Of a stretch of 64,000 nucleotides of DNA, positions 11,325-23,234 are shown piece after piece (positions within the stretch are counted from its first letter, which is position 1; each line of letters opens with the position of its first letter). Both the position numbers and the translations under genes were made by a program. The notes beneath the pieces are model-generated. The model had not been told where the DNA came from. It searched no databases and saw only the letters and a list, made by a program, of their open reading frames with translations. The stretch covers positions 59,924,003 to 59,988,002 of the forward strand of contig NC_080164.1 of NCBI RefSeq assembly GCF_950295315.1, in the 5' to 3' direction. Source of the DNA: Erinaceus europaeus. Taxonomy: Eukaryota > Chordata > Mammalia > Eulipotyphla > Erinaceidae.

Positions 11325-12768
11325 TACTGACTCACTGCAGACTATTGTGTACTTTTGCTTTCAGGTATATATTTGCCCTAATTTATGGATACATGTAAAT
11401 ATATGCTCTATCTCATGGGACCTGGTCTATATCTAGGTTTTGGGACTTTGTTAGGAAGTGAACCACCTGGGATGGAATTAAAGAATCCTATGAAAGGAAA
11501 GGTCTCACCCAAGTAATGAGACTGAAGCATTGACCTCCCATGCCTGATGTCTTAGATTTAGATACCCTCCTCATCTACTTCCTATTACACTTCCCTCACT
11601 CACTCCAAAGCTAACCTTATCAAAACAAGGATGACAAGAGCTTAATAAGGGCAAGAGACTGGCATACTTTAACAATGACACTTTAGTCACTATTAGGCCA
11701 CCCCATCAGCTAGGGCCCTATTCGGGGAGTCCTGAGATTCCCAAACAGACACGATGGGCCTAGACCTCAAATAAATCCCTATTTTCATTGGTACCAGTCA
11801 TCTATATCAAGAACAACACAATACACCCCTTTGTAGGCCCCATAGGACCTTGCCTTCAACTTGGATCAACAATGGTAGAGAATGTTCCATCCTTCAAAGG
11901 GAGGATGGACAACATACTCTATGCTACACCTGAAGAAGATGGGTCCTGGAACTGGGGCAGCTTAGAACATTCCTACTCTTGACCACAGAATATGAGCTCA
12001 GAGCTACAGTGATGCAGAGGCCACATAGGCTCATAAGCTGAATATGGGCCCCAGATCACATCAAATTGAATGTAATCAGTATTTATACCCCTTTTTCATA
12101 TTAGGGCACTACTCTCTTCCCTGATCCAGCTTTCTGATCCTTTTTCTAGCCATAACATAATCACCCCAGGCAATAATTGTATCCACCTGCATATCAGATT
12201 TAAGGCTCAGGGAAAAAAATAATAATAAAGAAAAAAAAACTAGTATAGCCACAGACCCCTTGGAATATAACTAAAATATGCCTACTGGCTATCTACAAAA
12301 TGGGGACACTCCCTACAACTTCATCTGCACTATTCCAGACTTAGGGTTCATGATTAGTCAACAACTTGTTTGGTTTTGTATGTTAACTCTCTTTTCAGCC
12401 ACCAGATTCCAAATACTAGCATGATGCCAACCAGACTTCCTTGGACAGACAACCCCACCAATGTGTCCTGGAGCTCCAATTCCCCAGAACCCCACCCCAC
12501 TAGGGAAAGGGAGAGGCAGGCTGGGAGTATGGATCAACAAGTCAACTCTATGTTCTGCAGGGAAGCAATTACAGAAGTCAGACCTTCCACCTTCTGCATC
12601 CCACAATCACCTTGGGTTCATCCTCCCAGAGGTTTAAAGAATAGGAAAGCTGTCAAGGGAGGGGATGTGATATGGAGTTCTAATGGTGGAAATTGTGTGG
12701 AGTTGTACCCCTCTTATCCTATGGTTTTATCAGTGTTTCCTTTTTATAAATAAAAATAATAAATAAAC
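11325..12768 (+). mobile_element. Long L1-type 3' UTR module with A-rich tail; 5' 215 bp probably inverted
   Basis: From about 11545 to 12768 this is the longest collinear copy of the 3' module, with tail ttataaataaaaataataaa. The first ~215 bp (11325-11540, ttttgctttcaggtatatat) is the block that lies in the opposite relative orientation in the L1 at 43801-45640, suggesting another 5' inversion. No TSD was found, and the middle block (about 11640-12120) is absent from the 43.8-kb copy, so subfamily differences could also explain the layout. Confidence 0.65.
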
Positions 12769-13034
12769 AAAAAAAAACCCTAGGGGATCTGACAGGCCTC
12801 CATAGGGCTTAGTTAGGAAGGGCACAGAAACTGCTTGGACAGATTTATGACTTAAAAAACTAAATTTACATTTCAACATCTCAGTCACAATGGAAATGGG
12901 TTCACTTCTAAGACTCTGTTTATTGAAAATAAAATTGAGCTTTTTAATTAGGCAAAAAAGGGAAAATTGTGATATATATGTATATTATATCACAACTGTT
13001 AAAACCATGAAATCATATTTATACTCAGAATTAT

Positions 13035-13290
13035 TTTTATTTTTACTTATTTATTTTATTGTCATCGGGGTTATCATTGGTGATCAGTGCCTGTGCAATG
13101 GACAATGCAATGCTCCATGTTTTTCCTTTATCTTTTTTAAAATTATTATTTGAAGGACAGAAAGAAATTGAGAGGAAAAGGGGATAAAGAAATAGAGACA
13201 CATGCAGTACTATTTTACTGCTGGTGGGGACCAGGGATATTGCTCATGGTAATGTGTGAGCCTTGCTAGGTCCACCACCACCTGGCTCCC
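13035..13290 (-). mobile_element. Degenerate S1L-type SINE
   Basis: gacagaaagaaattgagagg, catgcagtactattttactg and ccaccaccacctggctccc follow the SINE order with many changes. No TSD seen. Confidence 0.65.
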
Positions 13291-13294
13291 AGAA

Positions 13295-13720
13295 TATTTT
13301 TTTTAATTGGGGGATAGTTTATAGTAGTTATTAACACATGGGTACATGATATATAGTAATTTAATATTAATTTACAAGGTTGTAAGATGGTAGGGGTGTA
13401 ATTCCATACCATTCCTACTACCAAAATTCTAAGAGCTATCCCCTCTCATGGTAACCACCATAGTTCTCCCAAGGTGATTAATATGGGTTGACTATATATC
13501 TATATATATGTTTTTCTTTCTTCAATACATGTGCTTCAGTTCTCTATATTCCACATATGAGTGAAATCATCTCATTGTTGTTCTTCACTTCCTTACTTAC
13601 TTCACTAAGCATAATCACTGTCATTAACACCTATTTTGTATCAAAGGACACATAATGGTCTTTTTTAACTGCTGAGTAGTACTTCATTGAGTATATTATG
13701 GGTACATGTTTTTTGTTGTT
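13295..13720 (-). mobile_element. Old L1 3' end, antisense
   Basis: Contains accattcctactaccaaaat, gtgaaatcatctcattgttg and actgctgagtagtacttcat, which are antisense 3' UTR/ORF2-end wording of an older subfamily. Confidence 0.7.
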
Positions 13721-14046
13721 GTTGCTTTTTCCCTTAAAATTCTAAGCCTTGAATTGACACACAAAGTAAAACTTTTGGAACTGTTTTACTTAATAGCAGC
13801 ACCATATGAGTCTTAGAACTCCAGTCTCTGTAAGCTGTGTTACCTCCACTGCTTTTCTTACACAAGACCTACCTATCCAGCTGATCTATCAGTTCACTAA
13901 CATTACATATCCACAACAATTTTATTTCTTATTCAGCTTTATTCAGTGTTGGCCCAGTTGCTTACAACCAAGCTTTTTTTTTTTTTTCTAAAATCAATCT
14001 TTGTAGTCATTATAGATCAGAACAAATTTATTTGTGCATATTCTTT

Positions 14047-14355
14047 TTTTTTTTTTTTTTGTCTCCAGGCTTATTGCTGGGGCTCGGTGCCTGCACTACA
14101 AATCCACTTCTCCTGGAGGCCATTTTTCTCATTTTTTTGTTGCCCTTGTTGTTATCCTTGTCATTATTATTATTGTTGTTATTGCTGTTATTGTTGTTGG
14201 ACAGGACAGATTGAAATCGAGAGAAAAGGGGAGACAGAGAGGGGGAGAGAAAGATAGACACCTGCTGACCTACTTCACCTTCCGTGAAGCGACCCCCCCT
14301 GCAGGTGGGGAGCTGGGCCTTGTGCTTTATGCCACATGCACTTAACCCTGACCCC
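14047..14355 (-). mobile_element. S1L SINE
   Basis: Starts with poly-T and gtctccaggcttattgctgg (complement of the S1L extension). The S1 body follows. A perfect 19-bp TSD ttatttgtgcatattcttt lies at 14028-14046 and 14356-14374. The head is shortened (gccacatgcacttaaccctg). Confidence 0.92.
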
Positions 14356-14374
14356 TTATTTGTGCATATTCTTT

Positions 14375-15182
14375 AAAAATCAGTTACTCATAATGAGATA
14401 CCACTTTACACCTGTGAGACCCACCACACTGAGGGAAGGTTATGTTTTATCTTATTGTTCTCTGTCTCCCTATCTCTATATTTTATTTTATAGAGTAAGT
14501 CAAGAATAGTATCGCCCTAGTGATAAAAAATTAAAATTATTTGGAATTAGAACGTATGCAAATTATAGAGGACAGCTCCATTCCTCAAAGCATGTTGACA
14601 GCATGGGTTGTGTAACACAGGATCATTACACTCTGGTGAGAAATCTGTTGTGGGTCATTATTCCTTGTCAGTAGTAATATCAGTAGTATGTAAAGGCTGA
14701 TATTCTCTCTGAAAAGTTGAACCTATCACTTTGTTTAAAAAACAGCACTGACACAGCACTGACAAGAATAGGAATGGTTTTTCAGAGGGATATTGTCAAT
14801 TTTGACACTTTTGGTGAATGTACACAGTTAACATTTAGCCTAATTGGGTCACTGGGCTGAAAGAATGAAATAATATGAACTGAATTCATAAACAATGAAT
14901 TATATCCCAGATCTTATTCTGCTAGGAAGGCTGATAACTTAAGTTTTTTAAAAAGTTTTCTTTCTCACACTATGAAATTATTAATGTCATATCACTGTGC
15001 AGACTACAAGTGAGATGATGTATAGGAAAATGCTCAGAAACTATATAGAAGTGCTTTATGTAAAATTAGTTTTATCATTGATATTTAATTAAACTACTGT
15101 AAGGTTCATTTCAAGAAACTTTGATATAGGATAAAATTGCATATATATGTAGATGATTAAGGCAACAGACCTGGTTTGTGAT
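14375..15182. other. Unassigned DNA
   Basis: No family recognised; the first 60 bp (cataatgagataccactttac) resemble L1 ORF2 wording too briefly to call. Confidence 0.45.
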
Positions 15183-15193
15183 AGAAAACATGT

Positions 15194-15524
15194 CAACCCT
15201 CTGGAAGCATGGACCCAGGGTCATTATGGGATGCAGAAGGTGGAAGGTCTGGCTTCTGTAATTGCTTCCCTGCTGAACATGGGTGTTGGCAGGTCAATCC
15301 ATATTCTCAGCCCGTCTCTCTCTTTCCCTAGTGGGGCAGGGCTCTGGGGAACCGGGGCTCCAGGATATGGTGGGGTCATTTGCCCAGGAAAATCCAGTTA
15401 GCATCATAAAGCTATCAGGGAAAGAGATGGGATATGGAATTCTGGTGGTAGGAATTGTGTGGAATTATATCCCTTTTATCCTATAGTCTTGTTAGTGTTT
15501 CCATTTTATAAATAAAAATAAAAA
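15194..15524 (+). mobile_element. Short L1 3' end with inverted 5' part (twin-primed)
   Basis: 15194-15406 is the 3' module in antisense (agcatggacccagggtcatt), and 15407-15524 is the terminal part in sense with the tail ttataaataaaaataaaaaa. An 11-bp perfect TSD agaaaacatgt at 15183-15193 and 15525-15535 encloses both, so this is one 331-bp insertion. Confidence 0.88.
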
Positions 15525-15535
15525 AGAAAACATGT

Positions 15536-16315
15536 TAGTTACCCTCTCTGACCTCTTATCATATGTCTAACCTTGCTAGGTGCTTCATTTATGTTATTTT
15601 CGCTTTCCATTGCCCTTTATTATTATTATTATTTTTTACATCACTGGGACTTCACCAATCAGAGCTGACTTTTCCAGACAGACCAAAAAGAGAGAGAGAT
15701 ACTCCATAGCACAGAAGCTTCCTCAGTGCCATAGTATTCTATGTTGTCAAACCTGAGATACACAAATGGCAAGGGAAGCATCCCCATCCTTACTATCCTA
15801 GTTTTCACTTGTTTTTTATTTCTCCTTTCCAAATATTTCTTTGATCCTTTGCTTTTTTCCAATTTTCTATGCATTCATAACACCACACTAAATTTTATTC
15901 ACTTATACATGTAATCATATCAATGGATCTATTCATCCATTCATATTTTATTTACTTCCTTCTAACATTTCCTCATTATTAAAAAAATAATATCCACTTA
16001 CACTTCCAATGTAACAAGTTCCTTGAGGTATGTACATAAGGAAAGAAAGGAATGAGTTTGCAATTTAGCAGAGAAGATGAACTAGAGACACAACTTTAAT
16101 GAAAATGAGAGGAAAGTTGAATAGTATAAATTAGATATAGGAAATTAAAGGAGAAAAAAATTCCTTGTGATGATAAAGGATATACAACTTTAAGTATTAT
16201 TTGATCTCCATCAAGAATACAAAAAGACTGATAGGAAGAACATGAAAGAGAAAAATAGGAGTATGAGTTCATAGCTCCATATAGTTGGAAAAATTACCAT
16301 TTAAAGATATTTGCA
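15536..16315. other. Unassigned DNA
   Basis: AT-rich with a (TTA)n run near 15620. No coding or repeat family recognised. Confidence 0.45.
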
Positions 16316-16377
16316 TTTGTATTTCATAATGGTGCTTATCTGAGAGTATTATTAAGAAGTGTTTTATAATCTGTGGT
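16316..16377 (+). repeat. 62-bp dispersed duplication, copy 1
   Basis: 61 of 62 bases match 18243-18304 in the same orientation. This copy ends exactly where the SINE at 16378 starts. Confidence 0.9.
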
Positions 16378-16631
16378 GAGGCATGCGGTTAAGCACACAT
16401 AGTACTAAGTGCAAGGAGCCCCCAGCCCCCACCTGCAGTAGGGACATTTCAGAAACAGTGAAGCAGGTCTGCAGGTGTCTATCTTTATTCCTCTATCTCT
16501 CCCACCCCTCTCAATATCTCTCTGTCTTGTCAAATAAAAGTGGGGAAAAAATGGCCTCTAAGAGCAGGGGATTCGGAGTGCTGGAAATGAGCCCCAGTTT
16601 TAACCCTGGAGGCAAAAAAAAAAAGAGTATG
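16378..16631 (+). mobile_element. S1L SINE with shortened head
   Basis: The tRNA head begins late (gcggttaagcacacatag) and has lost part of the B-box region (gtgcaaggagcccccagc). The body, the extension (tggcctctaagagcaggg, aaccctggaggc) and the A-tail are present. No TSD is readable. The unusual 5' junction with the 62-bp duplicate may point to template switching. Confidence 0.75.
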
Positions 16632-17109
16632 GTACAAGAAATATGATTATAGCAAGTAAGTTTGGTAAAAGGACTTTAGAATCATAAGTACTCTTTTTTA
16701 TTCAATATGAGGTCAGTATGTGAAGTTATTCCTGTAGAAAATGGAAAGCTTGTGATTAATATAAAAATGGGTTTATATAAAAAGTAGGAACTGTGAGAGA
16801 CTGTGTATGAGGCAAAGATGGAGCAAGTAGGAATGGAGATTCAACCAGGATAATAGATTTTATTGGGTGATTTAATCTGTGCCAAGAATCATTCATATAC
16901 TGCTTAATCTTATGATTAAGCTCTAAAAATGATTAATCATGAAAAGCTTCATAAGAAGACCATTGGCTCCATTTTGGAGAGAGGTAGCTGAAGTTCATGA
17001 CTCTACAGATATTAAAGAGCAGATACTTGACTTCAGAGTCACATATCCATGCTGTTCTAGAATCTCATTTCTGATGGCAGACACAAAAAAGACTGGATTT
17101 TTATTTGAT
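16632..17109. other. Unassigned DNA
   Basis: No repeat family recognised. A 101-residue open frame starting at 16939 runs from this DNA into the L1 tail at 17124 and is not a gene. Confidence 0.45.
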
Positions 17110-17123
17110 AGAAATTTTCCAGT

Positions 17124-17258
17124 TCCAAGAAGGATGACAGAGGACCTAAAGGGGGTTGTATTGTTATATGGAAAACTGAGAAATGTTATGCATGTACAAA
17201 CTATTGCATTTACTGTCGAATGTAAAACATTAATTCCCCAATAAAGAAATTTTAAAAA
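17124..17258 (+). mobile_element. Very short 5'-truncated L1 3' end
   Basis: 135 bp of L1 3' UTR (ttatatggaaaactgagaaa, aattccccaataaagaaat). A perfect 14-bp TSD agaaattttccagt is at 17110-17123 and 17259-17272. Same subfamily as the antisense copy at 62848. Confidence 0.93.
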
Positions 17259-17524
17259 AGAAATTTTCCAGTATTAGAGATTGAGAAAATGCAGATGATA
17301 ATCACTGAAAAATGACATTAACAGTGCGGGAAACAAAACTAAATGGGTTTGTTTGGACATGTAAAGTAGCTGTCTTTATGGATCATAAAACTGAAGATAT
17401 TCAGCAAGCAGATGAAAATATAGGATCAATTGAGTAAAGAGGCGTGGAGAGATGTTTTCCAATTTTCTGAAAGGTTATAGGGGATCCCAAGAAAGAATAT
17501 AATGAAAGATAGTGAATAGAGTAA

Positions 17525-17670
17525 AAGTAGGCCTGACTAGCAAGATAGAAGAAAGTGCCAGCCTTACATGTGGGAGATCCAGGCTCAAGTTTGACCTTCA
17601 CCTCACTGAAGGACATTTTGATACTGTGCTGTCTTTTTATCTCTTTGTTTTTTTTATATAAAAAAGTTAG
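17525..17670 (+). mobile_element. Degenerate SINE, S3-like
   Basis: gactagcaagatagaagaaa ... catgtgggagatccaggctc ... ctgtctttttatctctttgt follows the order of a head plus CT-rich body, much decayed. Confidence 0.5.
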
Positions 17671-18242
17671 GAAAAAATAAAGATAAAAGATGAAATAGAG
17701 GAAGGGGAGGAGGAGAAGGAAAAAGATGAGGAGGAAGAGGAGGGGGGCTTAATAAAGAAAAGAAAAAGCAGGCCAAGGACTGTCCTTATAAAAGTCAACA
17801 AGGCATTTATGATTTCAGCTTGAAACAAACACAATTTCATATTAGAGAGTTTAAAAATCTTATAGAGTAGCAATCCAATCTTACTTGGAGAACCCACTGC
17901 ACTGTGAGGATCCATAAGCCTGTAAATCAATTAAGCCGCAATTATAAAGTCAAATGACATCTGTTGCCATTGTGCATAAAATCTGTGAAGATGAAGAATA
18001 AGTGACTGGAATAAGCTTACATTTTTGTAACTTTCCATCCACTGAATTGTTTTTCTTCATAGACATATAAATAAAATAGAAGCATATTTGGGGCTGCAAG
18101 GGTCCTTAGAGATCTCTTACCCTAAAATCATTTTGTAAATGAGAAATCTGAGACTCATAGGAATGACTGCAGGTCAGAAAGATAGGTTTTCTTAAGTGAG
18201 TTCATTTGTATTTATACTCACTAAATGTTCAGGGAGCAGAAG
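17671..18242. other. Unassigned DNA with a purine tract
   Basis: GGA/GAA-rich tract at 17695-17765. The remainder has no recognised family. Confidence 0.5.
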
Positions 18243-18304
18243 TTTGTACTTCATAATGGTGCTTATCTGAGAGTATTATTAAGAAGTGTTTTATAATCTG
18301 TGGT
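18243..18304 (+). repeat. 62-bp dispersed duplication, copy 2
   Basis: Partner of 16316-16377. Its flanks do not match those of copy 1 on either side. Confidence 0.9.
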
Positions 18305-19032
18305 CACAACATTTACTGAGACTTTAATTTGTATGCTTTCTTCTCTCCCTTTACCAAGAATATAGCCATCATTCTGTCTTGTTTTCTTTTCTTTTGTTTT
18401 TCCCCAGGGGGTTTGTGGTTACGGAAATGAAAGCAGAAATTTCCTCCAAACATGACTTCACTGACTTTTAAAGATATTTGAGGATTTTTGAAAGGATAGG
18501 GAGACAGAGAGATGTTTTCTTATAAAAGAGAAGAGAGAAATGAAAGAAAAAAGAAGAGGGAGCGTGGGTTGAGAAACAAGTTGGTATCTACAAGCTGAAA
18601 ACCTGCCCTCCACATTCTTGAATACCTCCATTAACTCCCTGACCAATAAGTGTATTTCCAGAAGAGAAATTGCTAGAAATTGCTAGATCACATGATAGGT
18701 CTAGTGTTCTAAGGAAGCTCTACTTTTCAAAAAAGGTTGGATCAATTTACATTCCCACCAGTAGTGTAGAAATATTCCTTCTTCTCTACCTCCTTTCCAA
18801 GACTTTTTATTTCTGTTCTTTCTAATATATGACATCCTCACAGGTGTAAAGTGGAAACTCATTGTTGTCTTTATTTACATTTCTCTGATAATCAATCACT
18901 TTGAGCATTTTTCGTATGTCTACTGGTACTCTAGATGTCGTTTTTTTAAAATGAAAATTCTGTTCATTTTCAATAGGGTTGTTTGTTGTTTAGCTACTGA
19001 GTTTAGTGAGTTCTTCATATATTTTGATTATT

Positions 19033-19205
19033 ATTTCCTTTTATTTTAAATTTTATTCACAAGAAAGAAAGAGGGAGAAACAGAGCATCAATCTGGCATA
19101 TTTAAGCTGAAGCTTGAACTCAGGTTCAAGAGAATCTTGTCCTTTGAGAATCTAGTCCTTGAGAATCTAGTCCTTTATCCATTAAGCCATCTCCTGGGCA
19201 GTTAT
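19033..19205 (-). mobile_element. Old SINE inside L1, with small internal tandem repeat
   Basis: Body and head are decayed (attaagccatctcctgggca). The block gagaatctagtccttt is present in three imperfect tandem copies at about 19129-19175, a local expansion inside the head. Confidence 0.55.
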
Positions 19206-19849
19206 TAGTTTTTTATCTGATGTATAATCTATGAAGATCTTCTCCTATTCTGTGAGATTTCTTAATTACTGTATAATTTGAAGTCAGAAGTGTGATGCCT
19301 CCAATCTTGTTCTTCTTACCTAGTGTATCCTAGGTGTTTCTGATTCCAGATGAATTTTTACAGTTTTTGTTCAATTCCTTGAGGAAATGTGGTGGAATAT
19401 TGATAGGAATAGCATTAAATGTGACTATGAAACTATTTAGGGTGGCCTTTTAATAATCTTAACTCTTCTAATTCATGAGCATGCCATCTTTACTTTCTTT
19501 GTGTCTCTATAATTCTTTGAAGAGTTCCAGCATGTTCCAAACTACCAGTCCCTTACAAATGCACTGATTGCAAACCTGTGACTCAGTATAGGACTTATCT
19601 TCAACTTCCTGGATCACATGTGGGTCTTAGCAAATTTTCTTTAGTCTTAGAATCGTCTATGTATATGGGTTTATCAACATAATGTCATTAATACAGGGAA
19701 CTAGCTTGAATTTCTACATATTGTATATATAGTCTGAATTTCTTCAGATTATGTTATAATAGAGGGTGTGAGTATCAGTACAACTTTGATGCAGAACTGA
19801 AAATTAATACTATTGTCCATTACAAATTAATATGATCTATTTTGTTTTG

Positions 19850-20078
19850 TTTTTTTCAGCAGTAGTGCCTGGTACATATACAATCCCACACTTCCAGAGA
19901 AAGGCTTTTTAATTAAAGACTTTTTAATTATTTTGTTGCAGGGAGAGAGTTAAGGAAGGATAGCACAACACTGTTTCACCATTCATGGAGTTTGTCCTAA
20001 TATGTAGTGCTTGGACTAGAACCTAGGCCATAGTAAGTCATATGTCCTACCTGTTGAGCTATTTCTTGATCTAACTGG
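19850..20078 (-). mobile_element. Degenerate SINE
   Basis: cagcagtagtgcctggtaca, gcacaacactgtttcaccat and cctacctgttgagctatttc follow the SINE body-to-head order. Confidence 0.55.
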
Positions 20079-20261
20079 TTCTGTTTTTTTCTGATTAAAT
20101 TGAAAGACAATGTGCTTGGGATGTCAAATGTTATCTGTACAAGATCATCTCATTTTTTCTGTAGTCAAAAAGTCATATCTTTCACAGTAACTTTATGTGG
20201 AGCTATTTGCTTGATTTTTGTGGTTATCTACAATATGTGTTTGCTTTCTTGGAGGACTATA

Positions 20262-20892
20262 TGTGGGAAAAGGGCCCACTGTCTGTGAAGTCCAAGCCAT
20301 TATATCCATGATAGTCTGAGCAGATTGACCCCGAGCTCCCTCCCTGAGGGTGGTAGGCTGGTCCCTCCTGACCTCATGAACTTATTATGATGGATGGTAT
20401 TTCCTACACCGGGTACTTTCCTGTACATGCTCCTTCATTCCCTTTGAACAACAGCCATGAATTACTGTGTATAGCCAACCTAAAACCCATGGCAAATATC
20501 CTGGCTTTGCTCTACCACTCCCTTCCCTCCTGCCCTAAGGTGCTTGAAATTTACCCTTAAGAGAAAAAAGCCTGCCTAAGCATTGTGAGCTCATGACTAG
20601 ACCTTATACATTAACTTTCCAGTTGTGATCAAATACTTGGTAGGTCATGATGTAACTATGCATTGTGTATAGATTAATGATTATCTCAACCTTCTTTCTG
20701 AACCTTGGGTATATGTACTTGCTTGTGTCCTTTAATAAACGAGTCGTCCATGAGGTTTCTTCCAGAGCTGATTGTTTCCATCGTCTCTGCACACACTACC
20801 CTTGTCACTAGGGCCTCCCTATGGCCCCCAGAGGCCACCCCTGTCTCCGCCTCCGGTGGCCAGGGAGGTGGAGAGCCCTGGGATGACCCGCA
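20262..20892 (+). mobile_element. Solo LTR of an endogenous retrovirus (class II-like)
   Basis: 631 bp bounded by TGTGGG and CCCGCA, with AATAAA at 20734-20739 followed by a U5-like GC-rich end (gggatgacccgca). Six-base flanks actata (20256-20261) and actatc (20893-20898) match at five of six positions, as expected for an LTR integration. Six-base TSDs and the CCCGCA-type end suggest an ERVK-like class. No primer-binding site or internal coding region adjoins, so this is a solo LTR left by recombination. The GC-rich U5 contrasts with the AT-rich flanks. Confidence 0.78.
20734..20739 (+). promoter_or_regulatory. LTR polyadenylation signal
   Basis: AATAAA inside the solo LTR, about 155 bp before its 3' end, which is the normal place for the R-region signal. 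Confidence 0.7.
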
Positions 20893-20898
20893 ACTATC

Positions 20899-21418
20899 CT
20901 GGTAAATGGAATGCATTTCTTTAAGATGATACCCAATATCTGCCATTTCACCAAGATAGTGATCACTATATGATCACTATTTTGTCTGTGTTGGTTATGA
21001 GGGAATAGGTGAAAAGCTTGCATTTTGACTTTCCCAGTATGAGGCATTTTAATTTGTAAGCCGAAGAACTAATATATGGATGGTGCTAATTGACATGAAT
21101 GTTTACTAATATAGTACATTTGGCAATTGAGGAAAGGGGGAAATACCTCTAGATAAGTAAAGGAACTAGTGAAGAACTTCTTTGAGCTGAACTTATACTA
21201 GAGTTCCATTTATTACCCAGCATTCATGTATTCCTACCCCCTCAGGTCTCAAGAAAGGTAATTTGTGATCTTGGATGTTAGTGTTTACTTAGCTCATATG
21301 TACAGCAATGTGTGAATGAATGTTTGGATATCCACCCTTCCTCATTATATGGTTATTCAAGTAAATGTTATAAGTGTCTTTGGAAAGCACAAAGTAGCTG
21401 TTGCAACTGGAGTGTTAT
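20899..21418. other. Unassigned DNA
   Basis: Sequence flanking the solo LTR; no repeat family or gene recognised. Confidence 0.45.
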
Positions 21419-21434
21419 AGAATATAATGCCTCT

Positions 21435-21686
21435 GGGAATCGGGCGGTAGCACAGTGGGTTAAGTGCAGGTGGTGCAAAGCGCAAAGACTGGTATAAGGT
21501 TCTCGGTTCGAGCCCCCAGTTCCCCACCAGCAGGGGAGTCGTGAATCAGGTCTATAGGTGTCTATTTTTCCTCTCCCCCTCGCTGTCTTCCCCTCCTCTC
21601 TCCATTCCTCTCTGTCCTATCTAATTACGACGACATCAATAACAACAAGAATAACAACAACAATGAAAAACAAGGGCGTAAAAAAA
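21435..21686 (+). mobile_element. S1 SINE, full length
   Basis: gggaatcgggcggtagcaca head, exact B box ggttcgagcc at 21503-21512, CT-rich body, and tail with aacaacaacaatgaaaaac. TSD agaatataatgcctct (21419-21434) against agaatatattgcctct (21687-21702), one mismatch. Among the least diverged heads in the window. Confidence 0.95.
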
Positions 21687-21702
21687 AGAATATATTGCCT
21701 CT

Positions 21703-23224
21703 TTATTCAGTATGTTTATAACTGAAAAGTTACATTATATCTAGTTATTAGAAAAGATTTTGTGAGATATCATATAAGAACAGCTACCTTATGTCTCCTC
21801 CTATGATTATATATATTGTTATTAAAGGCATTGGCCTGTATATCATTATTGACTGCACACCTAGTCCTTATTATCTGTTTAAATTAAGTATCTTTTTCAT
21901 CCTGCAAAACACAATTATTTGGTAGTTTCCACAGTCTTACATTATCTATCCACTGTGTCTTTGACATTTTCAGAAATATTTCCACTTTTTGACTATCAAT
22001 TGTCCTAATAATCCTGTTACTTAATATGCGTCACCCTTTGCAAGCTTTCCACTTCTATATCCAGATGGTTTGATCACACTATTCACTAACTAATCCTAAC
22101 AAAAGAGGGGAGGGGGTTGCTGGGAATGAGAGAGAACAGATCCTGAAAAAGACATGTCATATATTTTAGGAAAGAGGTTTTCTTCAAGGCAAGTGGGAGT
22201 AGTCTAATAAAGAGAAGTGGACCACTTCTAATTAGCCCCAAATATTCAAAAGAAAGTCATCCAAATTCTAACACCTGTGATTTAGCCTTTAGTGGCAACC
22301 CCTATCAAGTGATCCAATTCATCTTCTCTCTTAGTTTATTATTAGAAGCAACCTGTTGCAGGTCAAGTTCCTATGAATCACACTGTGAGGTAAAGATTTG
22401 GGAGACAGCACTTCTAGAATTAACTTGAGGGGGATCAGGATTGGCTAAAGGAAGAAGTTGGGCTCTAGTTGACCTTCCCTCCTTACAATCTTTAAAAATT
22501 GGAATTAATATTTGGATTTGTCATGAGCTGAAGTAATGATTCAAATCTTAAATCATATTAACCCAGTCTCTGTATATTGGTTGTGTGTTGTTTGGGAATA
22601 TGACCTTGAGCAAAGAATTTCTTCAGCCAAAGGTAAAGAATTCATAGCTGAAGCTATTTAACAGCAGTACTCTTCAAAACAGGGTGAAAACATTCTTCAA
22701 TCCCATTAGGGATGGTGGGCAACATGACAGTATCAATAGCACATTACTTGAAACAATTAAATCAAAAACTGCATCATAAAGCTGTAAGTAAGCTTTGGTA
22801 AACATGTAATTTCAGTACAGAAACCAAAAATACATTGCCCTTGTCTCAGGAGAAGCACTGTTGCCATAGCAATAAAAAACAAATTTGCTACCACTGCTAC
22901 TAGTTCTCAAATGGAAAAGTTCACTTGTAAAATTATTAAGGAGAAAAAATGAATTGGTAAAATGTTCAGTTCCATCACATTTTTCTCTTGACTATCAAAA
23001 GCTGAAGTGTAGCAGATCATTATAATTGCAAATATAAGGAAAAGTCACTCACTACAGACACTTAAATGTACAAGTTTATTTCCTATTACTGCTGTTACTA
23101 CCTAAATATGCTTTAAGTGGAGCTTACTTCTATTTATTTGCCTTCTGAAAGTAGATATTTAAACTTGAAGTTGGATTTCTGATTTAGTAAACATTTATAT
23201 TTTGGACTCATGTATTTGAGTGAA
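21703..23224. other. Unassigned DNA, about 1.5 kb
   Basis: No repeat or exon recognised. One of the longer stretches without a visible transposon, so a reasonable place to look for conserved non-coding sequence. Confidence 0.5.
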
Positions 23225-23234
23225 ATCTTTGGGA

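Larger units (their letters stand above)
18650..20255 (-). mobile_element. Old L1 ORF2 region, antisense, broken by two SINEs
   Basis: Antisense ORF2 wording runs through caatttacattcccaccagt, gatcttctcctattctgtga and aggaaatgtggtggaatatt. SINEs interrupt it at 19033-19205 and 19850-20078. It belongs to a much older layer than the L1 3' ends with intact TSDs elsewhere. Identity fades after 19840, so the right limit is loose. Confidence 0.7.

Noticed and set aside
16939..17244. 101-codon frame
   Set aside because: Its last 40 codons are L1 3' UTR with a TSD, so the frame is an accident.
20686..20946. 86-codon GC-rich frame on the minus strand
   Set aside because: It lies mostly in the U5 end of the solo LTR.
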